Notes: generated from the letters alone by a model not told the origin. Counted from the stretch's first letter, positions 11,482-22,883 are shown. The stretch is DNA of 64,000 bases from Cavenderia fasciculata (GCF_000203815.1 NW_004457644.1:310001-374000), one strand, 5' to 3'. Numbers and translations are program-made.

Positions 11482-14403
11482 ATGACAACTACTGCTGCTA
11501 CTACTTCAAGAGACCAAGCGTTTAGGTCAATCTTGAGAAACAAGTTGTTGGTCAATGTGATATGGAGATATGTGAGCGACCACAACACAGAGCTTATCAT
11601 ACGACACAAGTACAGTAATATGGGTACTATCAGTAAGAGTGGGACTGATACAGCACAACATGAACCTATTGCAAGACACTATAAAGACTGGACCGATGTT
11701 TCAAAGATCGTTCATCACAAACATTTTGGTTTACTAAAAGATAAATTATTACAATATTATCCAATAGTAATATCAAGAAATAAGAAGAATGATAATAATA
11801 ATAAGAAAGAAAAGAAAGAAAAGAAAGAAAAGAAAGAAAAGAAAGAAAAGAAAGAAAAGAATCATCATCATCAAGATCAACATAAGATGAAAAAGACAAA
11901 AAAAGAAAAAGAAAGAGATAAAGAGATGAATGAATTGAATCAATTGGCTGCTGCAAGATTGAACGTGGACAATGAATTGATTACAAGAGTTTATAAGAAT
12001 AGTGGATTTACAAATCAATTGTTGGTGAATAGACATCGTGCAGCTGAAGATGTATGTTTGCAAGTGACCGACTTGTCATTGTTTATGGCATTTTATCGTC
12101 GGTATACACATTTATTCGTGTCGTTGAAATTGGTTAGGTATGCATGTCAAGCGGGTAATTTGGAGATTGTCAAAGTACTATTACAACAAGTGTATCCTGT
12201 GAAACTGTCGGTGATGGGTGGTTTTGCAGGTGCTGCCTTGGGTGGACATTTGCACATACTCGAGTATCTCGCAAACGAATATCAAAATGGAGCGTTGGCA
12301 ATTGAACTATTGGATAATAGCGGAGGAGGAGGTAGTTGCAACGATAACCTTTGGGAGACGATAGTCAACAGTCTCAAACACAACCACAGTGGTGTCATTC
12401 GATGGTTGATTGACCGTTTCGGTGTATCGATCATGACCGAGCTCAACGACATGGTCAACGGCGACGTCATTGTCACGTGTGACATGGACTTGATCAGACG
12501 CACGACACCCACTACATTTGACAATGCCTTTATGCCCGACTATCTCAACAAGATTGGGCAGGTCGATAGTATAGACACGCGTCTATCCATTATCGAGATG
12601 TTGGTCGGTCACTACAACCAAAAGAATCAGTCGTCTCCCGGAAACAAACAACCAGGTACACCTAAAAAGACAATTGATATGGATGAGGTGCGGACTAAAG
12701 TGTCTGAACGTCACTCTGGACTGCGTGACACCCATCCCAACCTATTCAACTCGTTGGTGGTGAATCAACTCATTCTCGCGTTGATCAGGGAGCACCGTGG
12801 AGTACCGGGTGTCGCAATGCTCGAAGATTTCATGGATGAAGAGATGCGTGTGTCACATATCAACCCAAATGCAGAGTTTATGAACGAGCTAGGATGGTGG
12901 TGTTTGGTCGTCGAATATTGCATGGATATCGGGAAGAGTATGGGTGGTAAGGTCAAGTACCTCTATTTTATCTTGCAACGTGCCAATCTCGAGCAAGTCA
13001 AATATCTCTATGAAAGTGAGGAAATTGAACTTGACGCAGTACTACCAACACTACTCAAACGTACCGACGATCACGTACCATCCATTCTCGACTATATATT
13101 CCAATTTGATCCGTTGATCATTGAACTCAACGAAGAGTCCAATCTCCCCATTTCATCAGTATCAACTCTAAAATACTTGGTAGAGTATATATACCAACGT
13201 CCAGTCATTGATACCAATGAAAATGACGAACCTGAACTTCACGTCAACTTGGATTATTTCGAATACAATATTGAACAATTTAAATATATTGAACGATATT
13301 TTATTCCTTGGGAATCTTCTTCTTCTCCATCTCCATCCTCCTCATACAACAAAAATCAAATTCATATTGATATTGAATTGGAAAACAAATTAATGAATTT
13401 ATTACAAAAATATATATTTATGGCTGATTTGAAGAGTATCCAAGATCTTCAAATTAGACGATCTCAATCGATTAAAATGTTGGTTGATGGTAATCACCCA
13501 AAGTTTGATGACTCTAGATCCATCCTAATGGAAAAGGCAATCAAACATTTTGATAGGGAGATTTTCGAGTATTTGTTTGGACCGCTTGACACTACTTTCT
13601 TTGTCGATACAGACTACAAGACATTCTCTCATTCTCTTGCCAAATATGCGCCAATAGAGGTATTTGCATTTGCTCTATTCAACAACCCATCCTATCAATT
13701 GACATCAGAGTATCTTGTAGAACTTGCCACCCTGTCACACTCTTTTAGTAATTATTCTGTCTATTCATTCTTATGTAGACATGTACTATTTAAATCTTTA
13801 TCAAATAATAATAATAACAATAATAATAATAATAATAATAAGGCAAGTGGTGTTGAAATACCACACTTTATTTATGAAATCAAAACTAATGATATTTATA
13901 GTGACCCTAAAATGATTGATTTCCTTCAACTCTACCTCATCCAAACCCAACATACATTTAAATCAACATCATTGATTGAATCAATCAATATTATTAAATC
14001 ATTACCTTCTTCATCAACTTTATTATCATTACCAATCATAAAAATCAACAAAGACAAAAAAGAAAAAGAAAAAGAAAAATCAACTACAACAACAACAAGT
14101 CCCTCATTAATGGAATCAGAAATGAGTTTATTAAAATATTTAATTATGGAAACAAATGTAATGACAGTAGTATACTTTTTATCATTATTCAACCAGTCTG
14201 ATTTGGAATCATTAAACCTTTCACAATCCATTGAATTGACTGAAAAAGATATTGCCAAACTATTAAACTCTGCGTCATATGATATGTTAGTCTATCTCTA
14301 CCACGAGCTTGGATACCGATTCAAATCATCTACTTCTCATCACCCTAAATACACCCAAACTAGTTTATGGGTATACGACCATTTAATAAATACTAAATAT
14401 TAA
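11482..14403 (+). CDS. Large protein with ankyrin-like stretches, 973 aa
   Basis: Single exon from ATG 11482 to stop 14401-14403. The N-terminus (FRSILRNKLLVNVIWRYV) has the look of the dictyostelid ankyrin-like families, in which an F-box-like helix precedes divergent ankyrin repeats. Ankyrin-like units are visible around residues 215-275: VRYACQAGNLEIVKVLL, then GAALGGHLHILEYLANEY, and a partial unit near HNHSGVIRWLIDRF. Later repeats are too diverged to assign by eye. Low-complexity inserts are a KKEKKEK run encoded by an AAAGAAAAG microsatellite (11810-11863), an Asn run (about 13805-13842), Ser/Pro near 13316-13345, and KEKEKEK near 14050-14085. Such proteins are thought to act as adaptors in protein degradation, but no catalytic motif is present. 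No neighbour explains its job. Confidence 0.75.
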   Translation: MTTTAATTSRDQAFRSILRNKLLVNVIWRYVSDHNTELIIRHKYSNMGTISKSGTDTAQHEPIARHYKDWTDVSKIVHHKHFGLLKDKLLQYYPIVISRNKKNDNNNKKEKKEKKEKKEKKEKKEKNHHHQDQHKMKKTKKEKERDKEMNELNQLAAARLNVDNELITRVYKNSGFTNQLLVNRHRAAEDVCLQVTDLSLFMAFYRRYTHLFVSLKLVRYACQAGNLEIVKVLLQQVYPVKLSVMGGFAGAALGGHLHILEYLANEYQNGALAIELLDNSGGGGSCNDNLWETIVNSLKHNHSGVIRWLIDRFGVSIMTELNDMVNGDVIVTCDMDLIRRTTPTTFDNAFMPDYLNKIGQVDSIDTRLSIIEMLVGHYNQKNQSSPGNKQPGTPKKTIDMDEVRTKVSERHSGLRDTHPNLFNSLVVNQLILALIREHRGVPGVAMLEDFMDEEMRVSHINPNAEFMNELGWWCLVVEYCMDIGKSMGGKVKYLYFILQRANLEQVKYLYESEEIELDAVLPTLLKRTDDHVPSILDYIFQFDPLIIELNEESNLPISSVSTLKYLVEYIYQRPVIDTNENDEPELHVNLDYFEYNIEQFKYIERYFIPWESSSSPSPSSSYNKNQIHIDIELENKLMNLLQKYIFMADLKSIQDLQIRRSQSIKMLVDGNHPKFDDSRSILMEKAIKHFDREIFEYLFGPLDTTFFVDTDYKTFSHSLAKYAPIEVFAFALFNNPSYQLTSEYLVELATLSHSFSNYSVYSFLCRHVLFKSLSNNNNNNNNNNNNKASGVEIPHFIYEIKTNDIYSDPKMIDFLQLYLIQTQHTFKSTSLIESINIIKSLPSSSTLLSLPIIKINKDKKEKEKEKSTTTTTSPSLMESEMSLLKYLIMETNVMTVVYFLSLFNQSDLESLNLSQSIELTEKDIAKLLNSASYDMLVYLYHELGYRFKSSTSHHPKYTQTSLWVYDHLINTKY
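11810..11863 (+). repeat. AAAGAAAAG-type coding microsatellite
   Basis: Purine-only repeat inside the large ankyrin-like gene, encoding alternating Lys-Lys-Glu. It stays in frame, so length changes in multiples of three would be tolerated. Confidence 0.8.
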
Positions 14404-14539
14404 CCTATTCTTTTAAATTAAAATAAAATAAATCAAACCATCATTAATAGTATATCTAAAAATGTGTATTGGATCATATGTTTTATATATATATATATTT
14501 ACCAATAGAATCATTCCTTATTGATAAAATAAAGAGAGA

Positions 14540-14885
14540 GATTGTACACTGATCCCACTGGATACTTGATAGATTCTGGATGGGGGTAATGTATTGATCG
14601 AGAATATATAGAGTATCCAGTGGGATCAAGAACCAAGTGGAAATGACATGCTTGGGGGAAGAACGATTTCAATTTGATCGGGATATCTTCAACACAGTTG
14701 ATAAATACGATTGTGGATACAAACTTGTTGAGGTCGATGAATGAAGCATCTTATATCGTGAATTGATCTTGCAACCAATGAATGTGGTGGTCAAAAGGTT
14801 TTGTCAGTAGTGATAACATGAAAGCATGTAATCGAGAGTCTAGATAAAAGTATGGCAACAAAGGATTCAAAAGATGTTTAGAAGT
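14540..14885 (-). pseudogene. Decayed coding relic of unknown family
   Basis: Read on the minus strand, about 110 codons stay open apart from one stop. The composition is protein-like: HLLNPLLPYFYLDSRLHAF, FDHHIHWLQDQFT, then FINCVEDIPIKLKSFF and CHFHLVLDPTGY. There is no Met start and no continuation on either side. It resembles a single exon or internal piece of a dead gene. The family could not be named. The neighbouring upstream stretch (about 14885-15050) may be a further decayed part. Confidence 0.35.
14550..14628. repeat. Perfect inverted repeat (16-17 bp stem)
   Basis: The left arm TGATCCCACTGGATAC (14550-14565) is matched exactly by its reverse complement at 14613-14628. One further pair (14566/14612) extends the stem to 17 bp. 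The loop is about 45 nt. The left arm overlaps the minus-strand coding relic. In RNA this would fold to a stable hairpin. Confidence 0.7.
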
Positions 14886-15619
14886 CTCGTAGCACTGCAA
14901 CTAATCGGTGGATCTGTAAAGATGAGCTCGACCAGTTGATTAAGAGTCTACCCATTTCCATTCTATGCACTAGCGCCACAGAATATTTTAAATCCAGTTA
15001 TAATACTCGGCCAAGATTCTTGAGTTTCTGATGATACTGTATATAGATGAGTGAATGATTAGTACTTGTGAATATATATTAGGTTAAAAGTACTTGATTT
15101 CTTGTATCTCCTTTTTCTGATCGCAAGTAGATAGATATCCTTCCTGCTTCCAACGGGAAATAAGGTAGTTTTGAACCTAATGTTGACATTCGTATATATA
15201 TTATATATATATATACATATCATACAAACACATGTGTAGGTAGCAGGTGCAGTAACTTGCGAAAGTGTCACATAAAGAGAGAGAGTGAGCAATATTCATT
15301 GAAAAAAAATGTTTTGGGTAAAAGTTTAAAATCAAAGAGGTGGGAACCCAAACCAAGGGGTTTGTCTTTGGTAGTGGTTGAGTCGACACACACAAACACA
15401 CAATCTCGTTGATTAATATTATTGTATTTATCTCTTATATCTATCTGTACATGTTTAATCGCATCAATAATAATAATAATAGTAACAACAATAACAGTAT
15501 TCTAAAAGTAGTTGATTAGATTAGATTATTAGATAACATAGATTCAATTTAAAAAGTCATCATTTGTGTGTCACCAAAAAGAGAGACAAAGAGATAAAGA
15601 GAGAGAGATAAAGTAAAGA

Positions 15620-18600
15620 ATGACTAGTCGGTTACCTCATCCTCCACCTATACAACTTCAAACTTCAAACTCGCTGTCTAACCTCTTACCCAGTTCACCA
15701 AGAGGTGGTGGTGCAAGCAGCAGCGGTAGTAGTAACAATGGTAGTTCACAATCGCCATCAGGCTACAATACAATATCTTCATCTTCATCGTCACCTTATA
15801 ATGTGAATGTAATCAATACTAGTCCTAGAGGAGGAGGAAATAATAATAGTAGCATTAACAATAACAATAGTACTAAACCAGTATTGGCTGCTTCCAACAC
15901 TTCAACCTCATCGACAACTTCCAACATGTCACTCAATACATCGATAAACAATGCAACTACCAATTCAGCTGAGGAAAAGTTGGACAAACTAAAGGATATC
16001 ACTACAAAGACAATCGACCAGATCATCCTAAAGATATCAGAGATGAAACGAGAAAAGAACTTTCTTCAATCGTTTAAAGATATTATGAAGATATCAGAGA
16101 ATCTAGTAGAGATTGAAAGAATTCTTGAACCAATTAATCAAACTCCATTTGGTAGTAGTAATGGCAATGGTGTTGGTAATACTAGTAATAGTGGTAGTGC
16201 TAGTATAGCTTCATCTCCATCTTCATCTTCTACATCTCTTGCAACTACAAATAATATTAATAATAATAATAATAATAATAATAGTAATGAACCAAATGGT
16301 AGTGGAGGTGCAGATACTGCAGCTGAATTAATTAAACTTGTACATTCTAAATCAAATCTAACTAAACGTGGATCAAGAGGTATGAATTTAAATACAATTA
16401 AATATTAAACGATTATTGAATATTTATTTATTTATTGATTTATTAATATTTCATTTCGATTGATTGTTTAGTTCAAGAAAGATCAACAAATAGTATTGAT
16501 TCATTACATGGTATTCTTCAACAATCACTTGATCATATTAAAGGAAAGGTATTGGTTATGAAGAAACAATTGGTGTTTGAGACGTCGGTACAAGTAGCCA
16601 TCAAGTATGGAGAGATTATTAGAAATATTAGAAACCAATTGAATTCATTTAGAACATTATCCTTGCCAGAGAATGTAGTACTTTGTGATGGTGAAAAGAT
16701 TTATCTCAAATCAGAGTGTAGATATCATATCTATGATTCTTCATCTTCTTCAACTACTTCCTCATCATCTTCATCATCATCTGGAAATAATAGTCGTGAA
16801 AATAGTCTTGGTCATTCTCCACAATCAACAACTACATCTACCTCTACATCGACAATGAAAAAGTCAACAAATGGTGTTAGTGGTAATAATAATTCAAAAG
16901 ATGGAGCAAATGATTTAAATGAACAGCAACAACAAGAGGAATATATCAATGGAACTATTTATATTACGAATTATCAAGCCATTTTTATTGGGTTGTTCCA
17001 GAATCAATGCTTTAGAAAATCATTTAGTATGCATTCCATTGCTAAAATGTCAAAGAGTGGAAAGAAAAAGGGAGTTGGAGAGTCATCGTATCGTCTCAAT
17101 TTCCTGTTAAAGGATGCGCGATCATTGTCATTTTCATTTGACAAGCGTGCGACGACACTCAAGGATGTGAGAGGGTGTATCGAGAATGTGTTGGAGCCAA
17201 GTCTTGGCGCAACGAGTTTGTTTTGCTTTACGCATCGCAACGAGTTTACACAGCCCGAGAATGTCAACATGGGCTGGAACATCTATAGTGCGCGTGACGA
17301 GTATGCGCGTATGGGTGTTCCGTCGCCAGACTGGAAGTTTACACACGCCAACAGCAACTACTTTTTGTGCGACTCTTATCCCACCATGTTGGTGATTCCA
17401 GTCACCGTGACAGACGAGCAAATCAAGTCAATTGCCAACTTTAGATCAAAGGGTAGAATACCCGCACTATCGTATCGCCATTGGAGCAACAAGGCCAACA
17501 TCACACGTTGCAGCCAGCCTCGTGTGGGTATCGGCGCGAACCGCTCCAAGGACGACGAGTTTTTGGTCAATGCGATTCGTTTGTCGGGCACGCCGGCGTC
17601 GACGGGCACGGAAAAGTCGCTGTACATTATTGACGCGCGTCCATACGCCAATGCCGTCGGCAACAAGGCCAAGGGTGCGGGCTGGGAGAATATTGCCAAC
17701 TACCCACACTGCTCGATCGAGTTTATGGACATTGCCAACATCCACGTGATGCGTACTAGTTTGCTCAAGATGCGTGATGCAGTCACGACAAGCGCGCAAA
17801 AGGAGGATGGCTACTGGAAGGAGATTGACAGCGCCGGCTGGCTGCAGCACATCAAGCTGGTGTTGGTCGGCGCCGTGCGTGTAGCGCGTCTGGTGCACTT
17901 TCAAAACGCCAACGTGCTGATCCACTGTTCCGACGGGTGGGACCGTACCAGTCAGCTGTCGTGTCTGGCGCAGATCATGCTCGACCCCTTTTTCCGCACG
18001 ATTCGCGGGTTCCAAGTGTTGGTCGAAAAGGAGTGGCTCAGCTTTGGCCACAAGTTTGCGCAGCGGTGCGGACAGGTCAACGGCAAGGAGGAAGACGAGC
18101 GCGCACCCATCTTTATCCAGTTCCTCGAAGCTGTCTACCAGATACTCGTGCAGTTCCCCTCCAAGTTTGAGTTTAACGCACATTTCCTGCACACTCTCTA
18201 TCTGCACACGTATAGTGGCAAGTATGGCAACTTCCTCTACAACAACGAAAAGGAACGTATCCAGACACACAGCTATGGCAAGACTATCAGTTTGTGGCTC
18301 GAGATTGACCAGAATCTGGCCGATCACATCAATCCACTCTACGCGATTGCTGTTGCCAATGGTAATGACTTTGGTCTCTCTGCATCAACTGCATCAGCTG
18401 CATCCTCCTCTGCCAACAACAACAATGACAAGGAAGTGTTGATTCCAGACTGCTCGCTGAAACGATTCAGAATTTGGAGACAAGTCTATGCCAATCAAAT
18501 CTCGGATCTCGACTATTACGAGCCCGATGAAAAGTTGATTCGTTGTGCTTTTGAGCGCCAGATTGACGACCGCGCATCAGCCATCAAACTCCAAAGACCA

Positions 18601-19008
18601 CTTGTCCCCTACCGCAGCCATACTGCCTCTATTTCCATGCGTCGTCCTTCCAACATTTCTCAACAAAACCTCCCCATCTTTTCTTCGCAACAAAATGGAT
18701 CACTCAACAAGAAACCACTCGAGGATTTGGATAATAATCTAATCATTGATAATGTAAAAGACGATAAAAAGAAAATACCTCTTCCATCTACACCATCTCT
18801 AAGTAGTTTAATTAACAAGGATAAAGAAACTTCTCCAACCAAACAACAACAACAACAACAGCAATCACCAGATATATCACAACCACAATCACAATCATCG
18901 TCGTCGTCATCTGCCACAAACTCACCTTCAAAATCATCGCCATCAAAACCTATAGTTAATAATGGATTTAATAGCCTAAGTAGAGGTTTCTTTAAGAAAA
19001 AGAAATAA
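15620..19008 (+). CDS. Myotubularin-related phosphoinositide 3-phosphatase
   Basis: Lipid phosphatase of the myotubularin family, which removes the 3-phosphate from PI(3)P and PI(3,5)P2 on endosomes. Exon 1 is 15620-16379, the intron 16380-16471, exon 2 16472-19008; the joined protein is about 1,098 residues. The first 250 residues are Ser/Asn/Gly-rich with a short helical stretch (EKLDKLKDITTKTIDQIILKI). A PH-GRAM-like domain follows (about 16660-17190; YITNYQAIFIGL, SIAKMSKSGKKK). The phosphatase domain runs about 17240-18540, with RCSQPRVG, the GAGWENIANY box and the catalytic CX5R loop HCSDGWDRT at 17922-17948. Cys, Asp and Arg are all present, so it should be active. The C-terminal 150 residues are Gln/Ser-rich with no FYVE or PH domain visible. 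The catalytic exon is much richer in G+C than its surroundings. Confidence 0.95.
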
Positions 19009-19182
19009 CGAGTATTAAAGACTACATATGTCCCAACAAAAAGACCAAATTTATTTATTTATTTACAACATCATACTTGTCCTAGGAAAAATAAAATAAA
19101 ATATTAAAGTTGTATTTTAGAAAATTATTTGTCTTTTTATTTTATACCTACCTTTTGATATATCCAAGATAATATTGAAATC

Positions 19183-19258
19183 CACGAGATTGGATCAGCT
19201 AAAATATATAAAATAATCATATTGTATATTACCATACTTTAACTGATCCAATCTCGTG
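19183..19258. repeat. Perfect inverted repeat (16 bp stem)
   Basis: The left arm CACGAGATTGGATCAG (19183-19198) and right arm CTGATCCAATCTCGTG (19243-19258) are exact reverse complements around a 44-nt AT-rich loop, which itself contains an ATATATA/TGTATAT pairing. Similar in size and setting to the inverted repeat at 14550-14628, but unrelated in sequence apart from a shared GATCC/GGATC core. Confidence 0.7.
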
Positions 19259-19429
19259 ATAATATGTATTCAGTGTACTATCATTGATTCATTCCTACAG
19301 TATTAGCTCTGTCTGTCCTTGAGGACATGAAAAATAGTTCTCGGTGTATCGATCACAGGTGGATTGAGCATAGTGATACTGACCCACTTTCAATTGACGT
19401 GTTGTCACAACGTGAACCGCCTGTTAAAG

Positions 19430-19715
19430 ATGAGTTCTTTAATATGGTTTCTGAGTTGTCCAATGATAGAATGTGATCATAAACCAAGGATCGAAATCGA
19501 GTGTTGTTTGAAAATGATAACATGTTTCCAACAATTGATTGATGTTGATTATAAAGAAGATAAATCTATTGGTGTTGAAATCATTGAGCGCTCTTACCAA
19601 GCTATTTTTAATGTAGTCATAAATCCAAAGTTTATACTCCTCATCCGCTGCTCTTGTTTGTAATCGATATTATCTGTTTCTGTTCTATCTGCATAATCCG
19701 AAGTTGATGGTTGCT
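19430..19715 (-). pseudogene. Decayed exon of unknown family
   Basis: On the minus strand a T-rich tract ending TTTGTAG looks like a splice acceptor. An open, protein-like stretch follows (QPSTSDYADRTETDN), and then after a frame change near 19650 another (DEEYKLWIYDYIKNSLV ... FDPWFMITFYHW) that ends at a stop. No upstream exon was found. The family is not recognised. The plus strand also has short frames here, but they lack this coherent composition. Confidence 0.35.
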
Positions 19716-19881
19716 ACAAAAAAAAATGAATGAAAAATCGTGCACTGCTTCACTTGGAGTGCAGAGGAGGTTTATTTTGAATAATTAATTATTATCTATA
19801 TTAATATTAATATAGATCAATATTGATTGCGAACAATAATTATTATTATTATTATAATAGGTCAATAGATTAAATAAGGAA

Positions 19882-21055
19882 ATGGGTAAAAAGAAAACAA
19901 ACAAATTGGTTGTAACGATGGACCAACAAGAGGAAGATCAAAATACTACTACAACAGCAACATCATCGACCACCAAAGTTGATCAAGTCAATAACGATAA
20001 CAATGGTGGTGGTGACAGCGATGGCAACGACGACGACAAGGTAGAGAGCAAGGGTAAAATGATTCAAAGACACAAGGCTGAACAAAAAGTATGTCAACTC
20101 TGATGTTATTAATACTTGCATTTCATCATCTTGATCATCGATTTATTAATCATCATTATTAATTGTTGGTTGTTAGGAATTACAAAAAAAGATACAACAA
20201 CTCAATAGAGAAGGAGGAAAGAAGGATAAGAAAGCAAAAGATGAACTTGCTAAAAAGATAACGACACTGGAAGAAGAATTGAATAACAAACAAGCACAAG
20301 AACTTAAAGCATATGAGAAAAAGGAAAAAGAAAGCGAGATTGATCTCAATCAATTGATCCTCAATCAACAAACTAAAGGACCTTCAAAAGCATACTTGAA
20401 AAAGGCAAAGAGACAAGCCGATGAAGAGGAACGTATGAGACAATTGGAAGAAGAAAAGAAGAAATATGTATCAAAGAGTATAACAGAGTTTGAAGACTTT
20501 GCAAAGAAACTTAGACCACTTTCAAAATCTATTAAACATGTAAGTAATCAAAAAAACAACAAGAGATCATGTGAAACAAAAAAAGAAGAATACTAACTAT
20601 TCTTTTGATTGTTGTTATTCTTTTAGATTAAATCAGATGGAGATTGTTTATATAATTCACTTTCAAATCAATTATTGATTAATGGTAAAATAACTGAATT
20701 TGATTCATATACCTATTCAAGAAAATTAAGACAAATGGCAGCTGATTATATTACAGCCAACGCAGAGGAATTTAAACCATTTATCATGGGAGAAGAGGAT
20801 TTCTCAGATTCAGAGGACCCAGTCACCGAATATTGTCAATTGTCAGTACTCAAAACTGGTGAATGGGGTGGACATATTGAACTTAGGGCTCTTTCCAGTG
20901 CTCTTAAAGCACGTATTGTCATTTATCATGCCTATGCTCCAGATGTAATCATTGGTGAAGAGTTTTCTGAAGACTCTTCTTTTTATCTATCCTATCATAT
21001 GCATGCTTTTACACTTGGTGCTCATTATAATAGTGTAATTCCATCGACCATTTAA
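19882..21055 (+). CDS. OTU-domain deubiquitinase, OTUD6-like
   Basis: Cysteine protease that cleaves ubiquitin chains; the domain order matches OTUD6A/OTUD6B. Exons 19882-20088, 20177-20539 and 20627-21055 (introns 20089-20176 and 20540-20626) join in frame to about 332 residues. The N-terminus is acidic and low-complexity. The middle is a long charged coiled coil (QKKIQQLNREGGKKDKK, then QLEEEKKKYVSKS) typical of OTUD6 proteins. Exon 3 is the OTU catalytic domain: the Asp-Gly-Asp-Cys active-site motif (SDGDCLYNS), the GEWGGHIELRALSSAL helix, and the catalytic His in GAHYNSV close to the C-terminus. Cys and His are both present, so it should be active. In other eukaryotes OTUD6B associates with translation initiation and proteasome assembly. 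Confidence 0.92.
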
Positions 21056-21198
21056 ATATTAAATTAATAAATAATAAATAATATTTGGATGAAAACTATA
21101 TAAACAAAAAATAAGATTGTACAAAACAATAACAAAAGGTTCTCTTTTTATATATTAAATATGTTGGATGTGATTTGGATAATAATAAATGTTTTTGT

Positions 21199-22883
21199 TT
21201 ACCATCCAGAACCCATTAATTTTCCAACAACATTTGTTGCAAGTTCAGAATATGGTGGATATTTAATTGATACGTCTAACCACTGTGAAAAAGGGATAGA
21301 AAAGAAGTAAAGGGAAAATATTGAAAAAAAATGTTTGTTTTTTTGTGATTAGAGATTTGATTTGAATGAGAATAGAAAGAAATAGAAATAGAAACAGAAA
21401 TATATAAATAATAATTATTATATATATATATATTAAAGATCCTTTGATAGTTTTTTTAGAAATAATTTGTTTGTTTAAAATTTACCTTTTTAGTAGTACC
21501 CTTTACAAGAGCACGACGATGTACAAAGGTATCAAAAGTACCCTTTCCATGATATGAACCAAGACCACTGTCACCAACACCACCAAATGGAAGAGAATTG
21601 TTGGCAAAATGTAAAAGAACTTCATTGTACATGACAGAACCAGATTGAGTATTTTCCAAGATCTTGTCTTGTACGGCACTGTCTGTAGAGAACAAGTAGA
21701 GGGTGAGTGGGTGTGGACGTGCTTGGATAAACGAGATGACTTCGTCAATGTTTTCATAGGTGATGATGGGAAGGACTGGACCGAAAATCTCTTCAGTCAT
21801 GATGGGTGACTCGAGATCTGGCTCGACAATAAAGGTTGGTGCAACATAACGTTGTTCAACATCGGCTTCACCACCAATAACAACCTTGCCACAAGAGAAT
21901 AATTTTTGTAAACGTTCAGTATGTTGTTTAGAGACAACACGAGCAAATGAAGGTGACTCTTTAATATTCTCTCCATAAAAGTCTTTTAATACAACCTTGA
22001 ATTCTTCAATCAAATCATCTACAACTGATTTATGAACTAATAAATAATCCAAACCAATACATGTTTGTCCTGCATTCCAACATTTTCCCCTAAATCATAT
22101 AATTATTAAATAAATAAAATATTAATATATATGTATCTATCTATTATTATCTTTTCCATCTATTTTAGTTTACCAGACAATTTTAGTAGCAGCCAATTTA
22201 AGGTTTGCTTCCTTATCAACGATACATGGATTCTTACCACCCAATTCCAAGGTGACAGGGGTGAGGAATTTAGCGGCAGCTTGGTAGACGATACGACCGA
22301 CATTGACAGAACCGGTAAAGAAGATATGGTCCCATTTGACTTCGATCAAGTCGGTGATGTATTGAGCACCACCTTCCCAGTCAAAGGTGAATGCTTCCTT
22401 GTCCATGTACTGGGTCAATAGTCTGTGGAGAAGCTCACCAGTGCTGGCAGAGTGACGAGAAAGCTTGACATGAGCACAGTTACCGGCAGCAATGGCACCA
22501 ATCAAGGGAACCAATGCCAAGTTGACTGGATAGTTCCATGGTGAGATGATGAGAACGACACCCAATGGATCCTTGACAATGTGTGAGGTGGCTGGTTTCA
22601 TACCAACTGGAGTGTACACCTTTTCAGGCTTGACCCATCCTTCTAGCTTGCTAATCGTCTCTTCAATCTCTGCAACGATCAATACAACCTCTGACTGTGT
22701 GATTTCAAACACGTGCTTTCCTAAATCTTTGTGCACCGATTTGATAATATCATCCTTGTTCTCTGTGATCATCTTTTTCATTGCTTTGAGTTGAGAGTAA
22801 CGCCATTCCAAAGGTCTAGTCTTTTGTGCAAGAAATACTGTTCTCAAACTTTGAGTCATTCTAACTATATTTTGATTAACCAT
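21199..22883 (-). CDS. Aldehyde dehydrogenase, class 3-like
   Basis: NAD(P)-dependent oxidation of fatty and aromatic aldehydes. Three exons: 22883-22174, 22089-21486 and 21282-21199 (introns 22173-22090 and 21485-21283). Exon 1 holds the Rossmann-fold half: DPLGVVLIISPWNYP, GNCAHVKLSRHS (the usual KPSE is altered to KLSR), FFTGSVNVGR, and the catalytic-base motif LELGGKNP. The exon 1/2 junction restores KIVWGKCWNAGQTCIG with the catalytic Cys. Exon 2 holds EEIFGPVLPI and LPFGGVGDSGLGSYHGK, both ALDH signatures. The small last exon adds the ALDH3 ending (DVSIKYPPY ... KLMGSGW). Without that exon, translation would run into an intron-encoded tail (NFKQTNYF). Length of about 465 residues fits the soluble ALDH3 type; no C-terminal membrane anchor is visible. 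It is convergent with the OTU gene, about 140 bp apart. Confidence 0.92.

Larger units (their letters stand above)
14404..15619. other. Intergenic, 1.2 kb, with a decayed coding relic
   Basis: Spacer between the ankyrin-like gene and the myotubularin gene, both on +. The first half holds a minus-strand coding relic and a 16-17 bp inverted repeat, listed separately. The second half (about 15060-15619) is AT-rich with CACA and GAGA runs and reads as promoter and 5' leader of the phosphatase gene. No RNA gene was recognised. Confidence 0.4.
19009..19881. other. Intergenic with hairpin and minus-strand coding relic
   Basis: Spacer between the phosphatase and OTU genes. It holds a perfect 16 bp inverted repeat at 19183-19258 and a degenerate exon on the minus strand at about 19430-19715, listed separately. 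The last 150 bases are AT-rich promoter-like sequence. Confidence 0.4.

Noticed and set aside
12282-12524. Minus-strand frame inside the ankyrin-like gene
   Set aside because: Shadow of the coding strand with no start context or conserved content.
15059-15292. Minus-strand short frames in the promoter of the phosphatase gene
   Set aside because: Driven by TATA and CA repeats (TCVCMICIYIYNIY). Not protein-like.
17467-18327. Long minus-strand open frame (286 codons) in the myotubularin gene
   Set aside because: Antisense of the G+C-rich catalytic core, which gives few stops on either strand. The plus strand carries the conserved phosphatase motifs.
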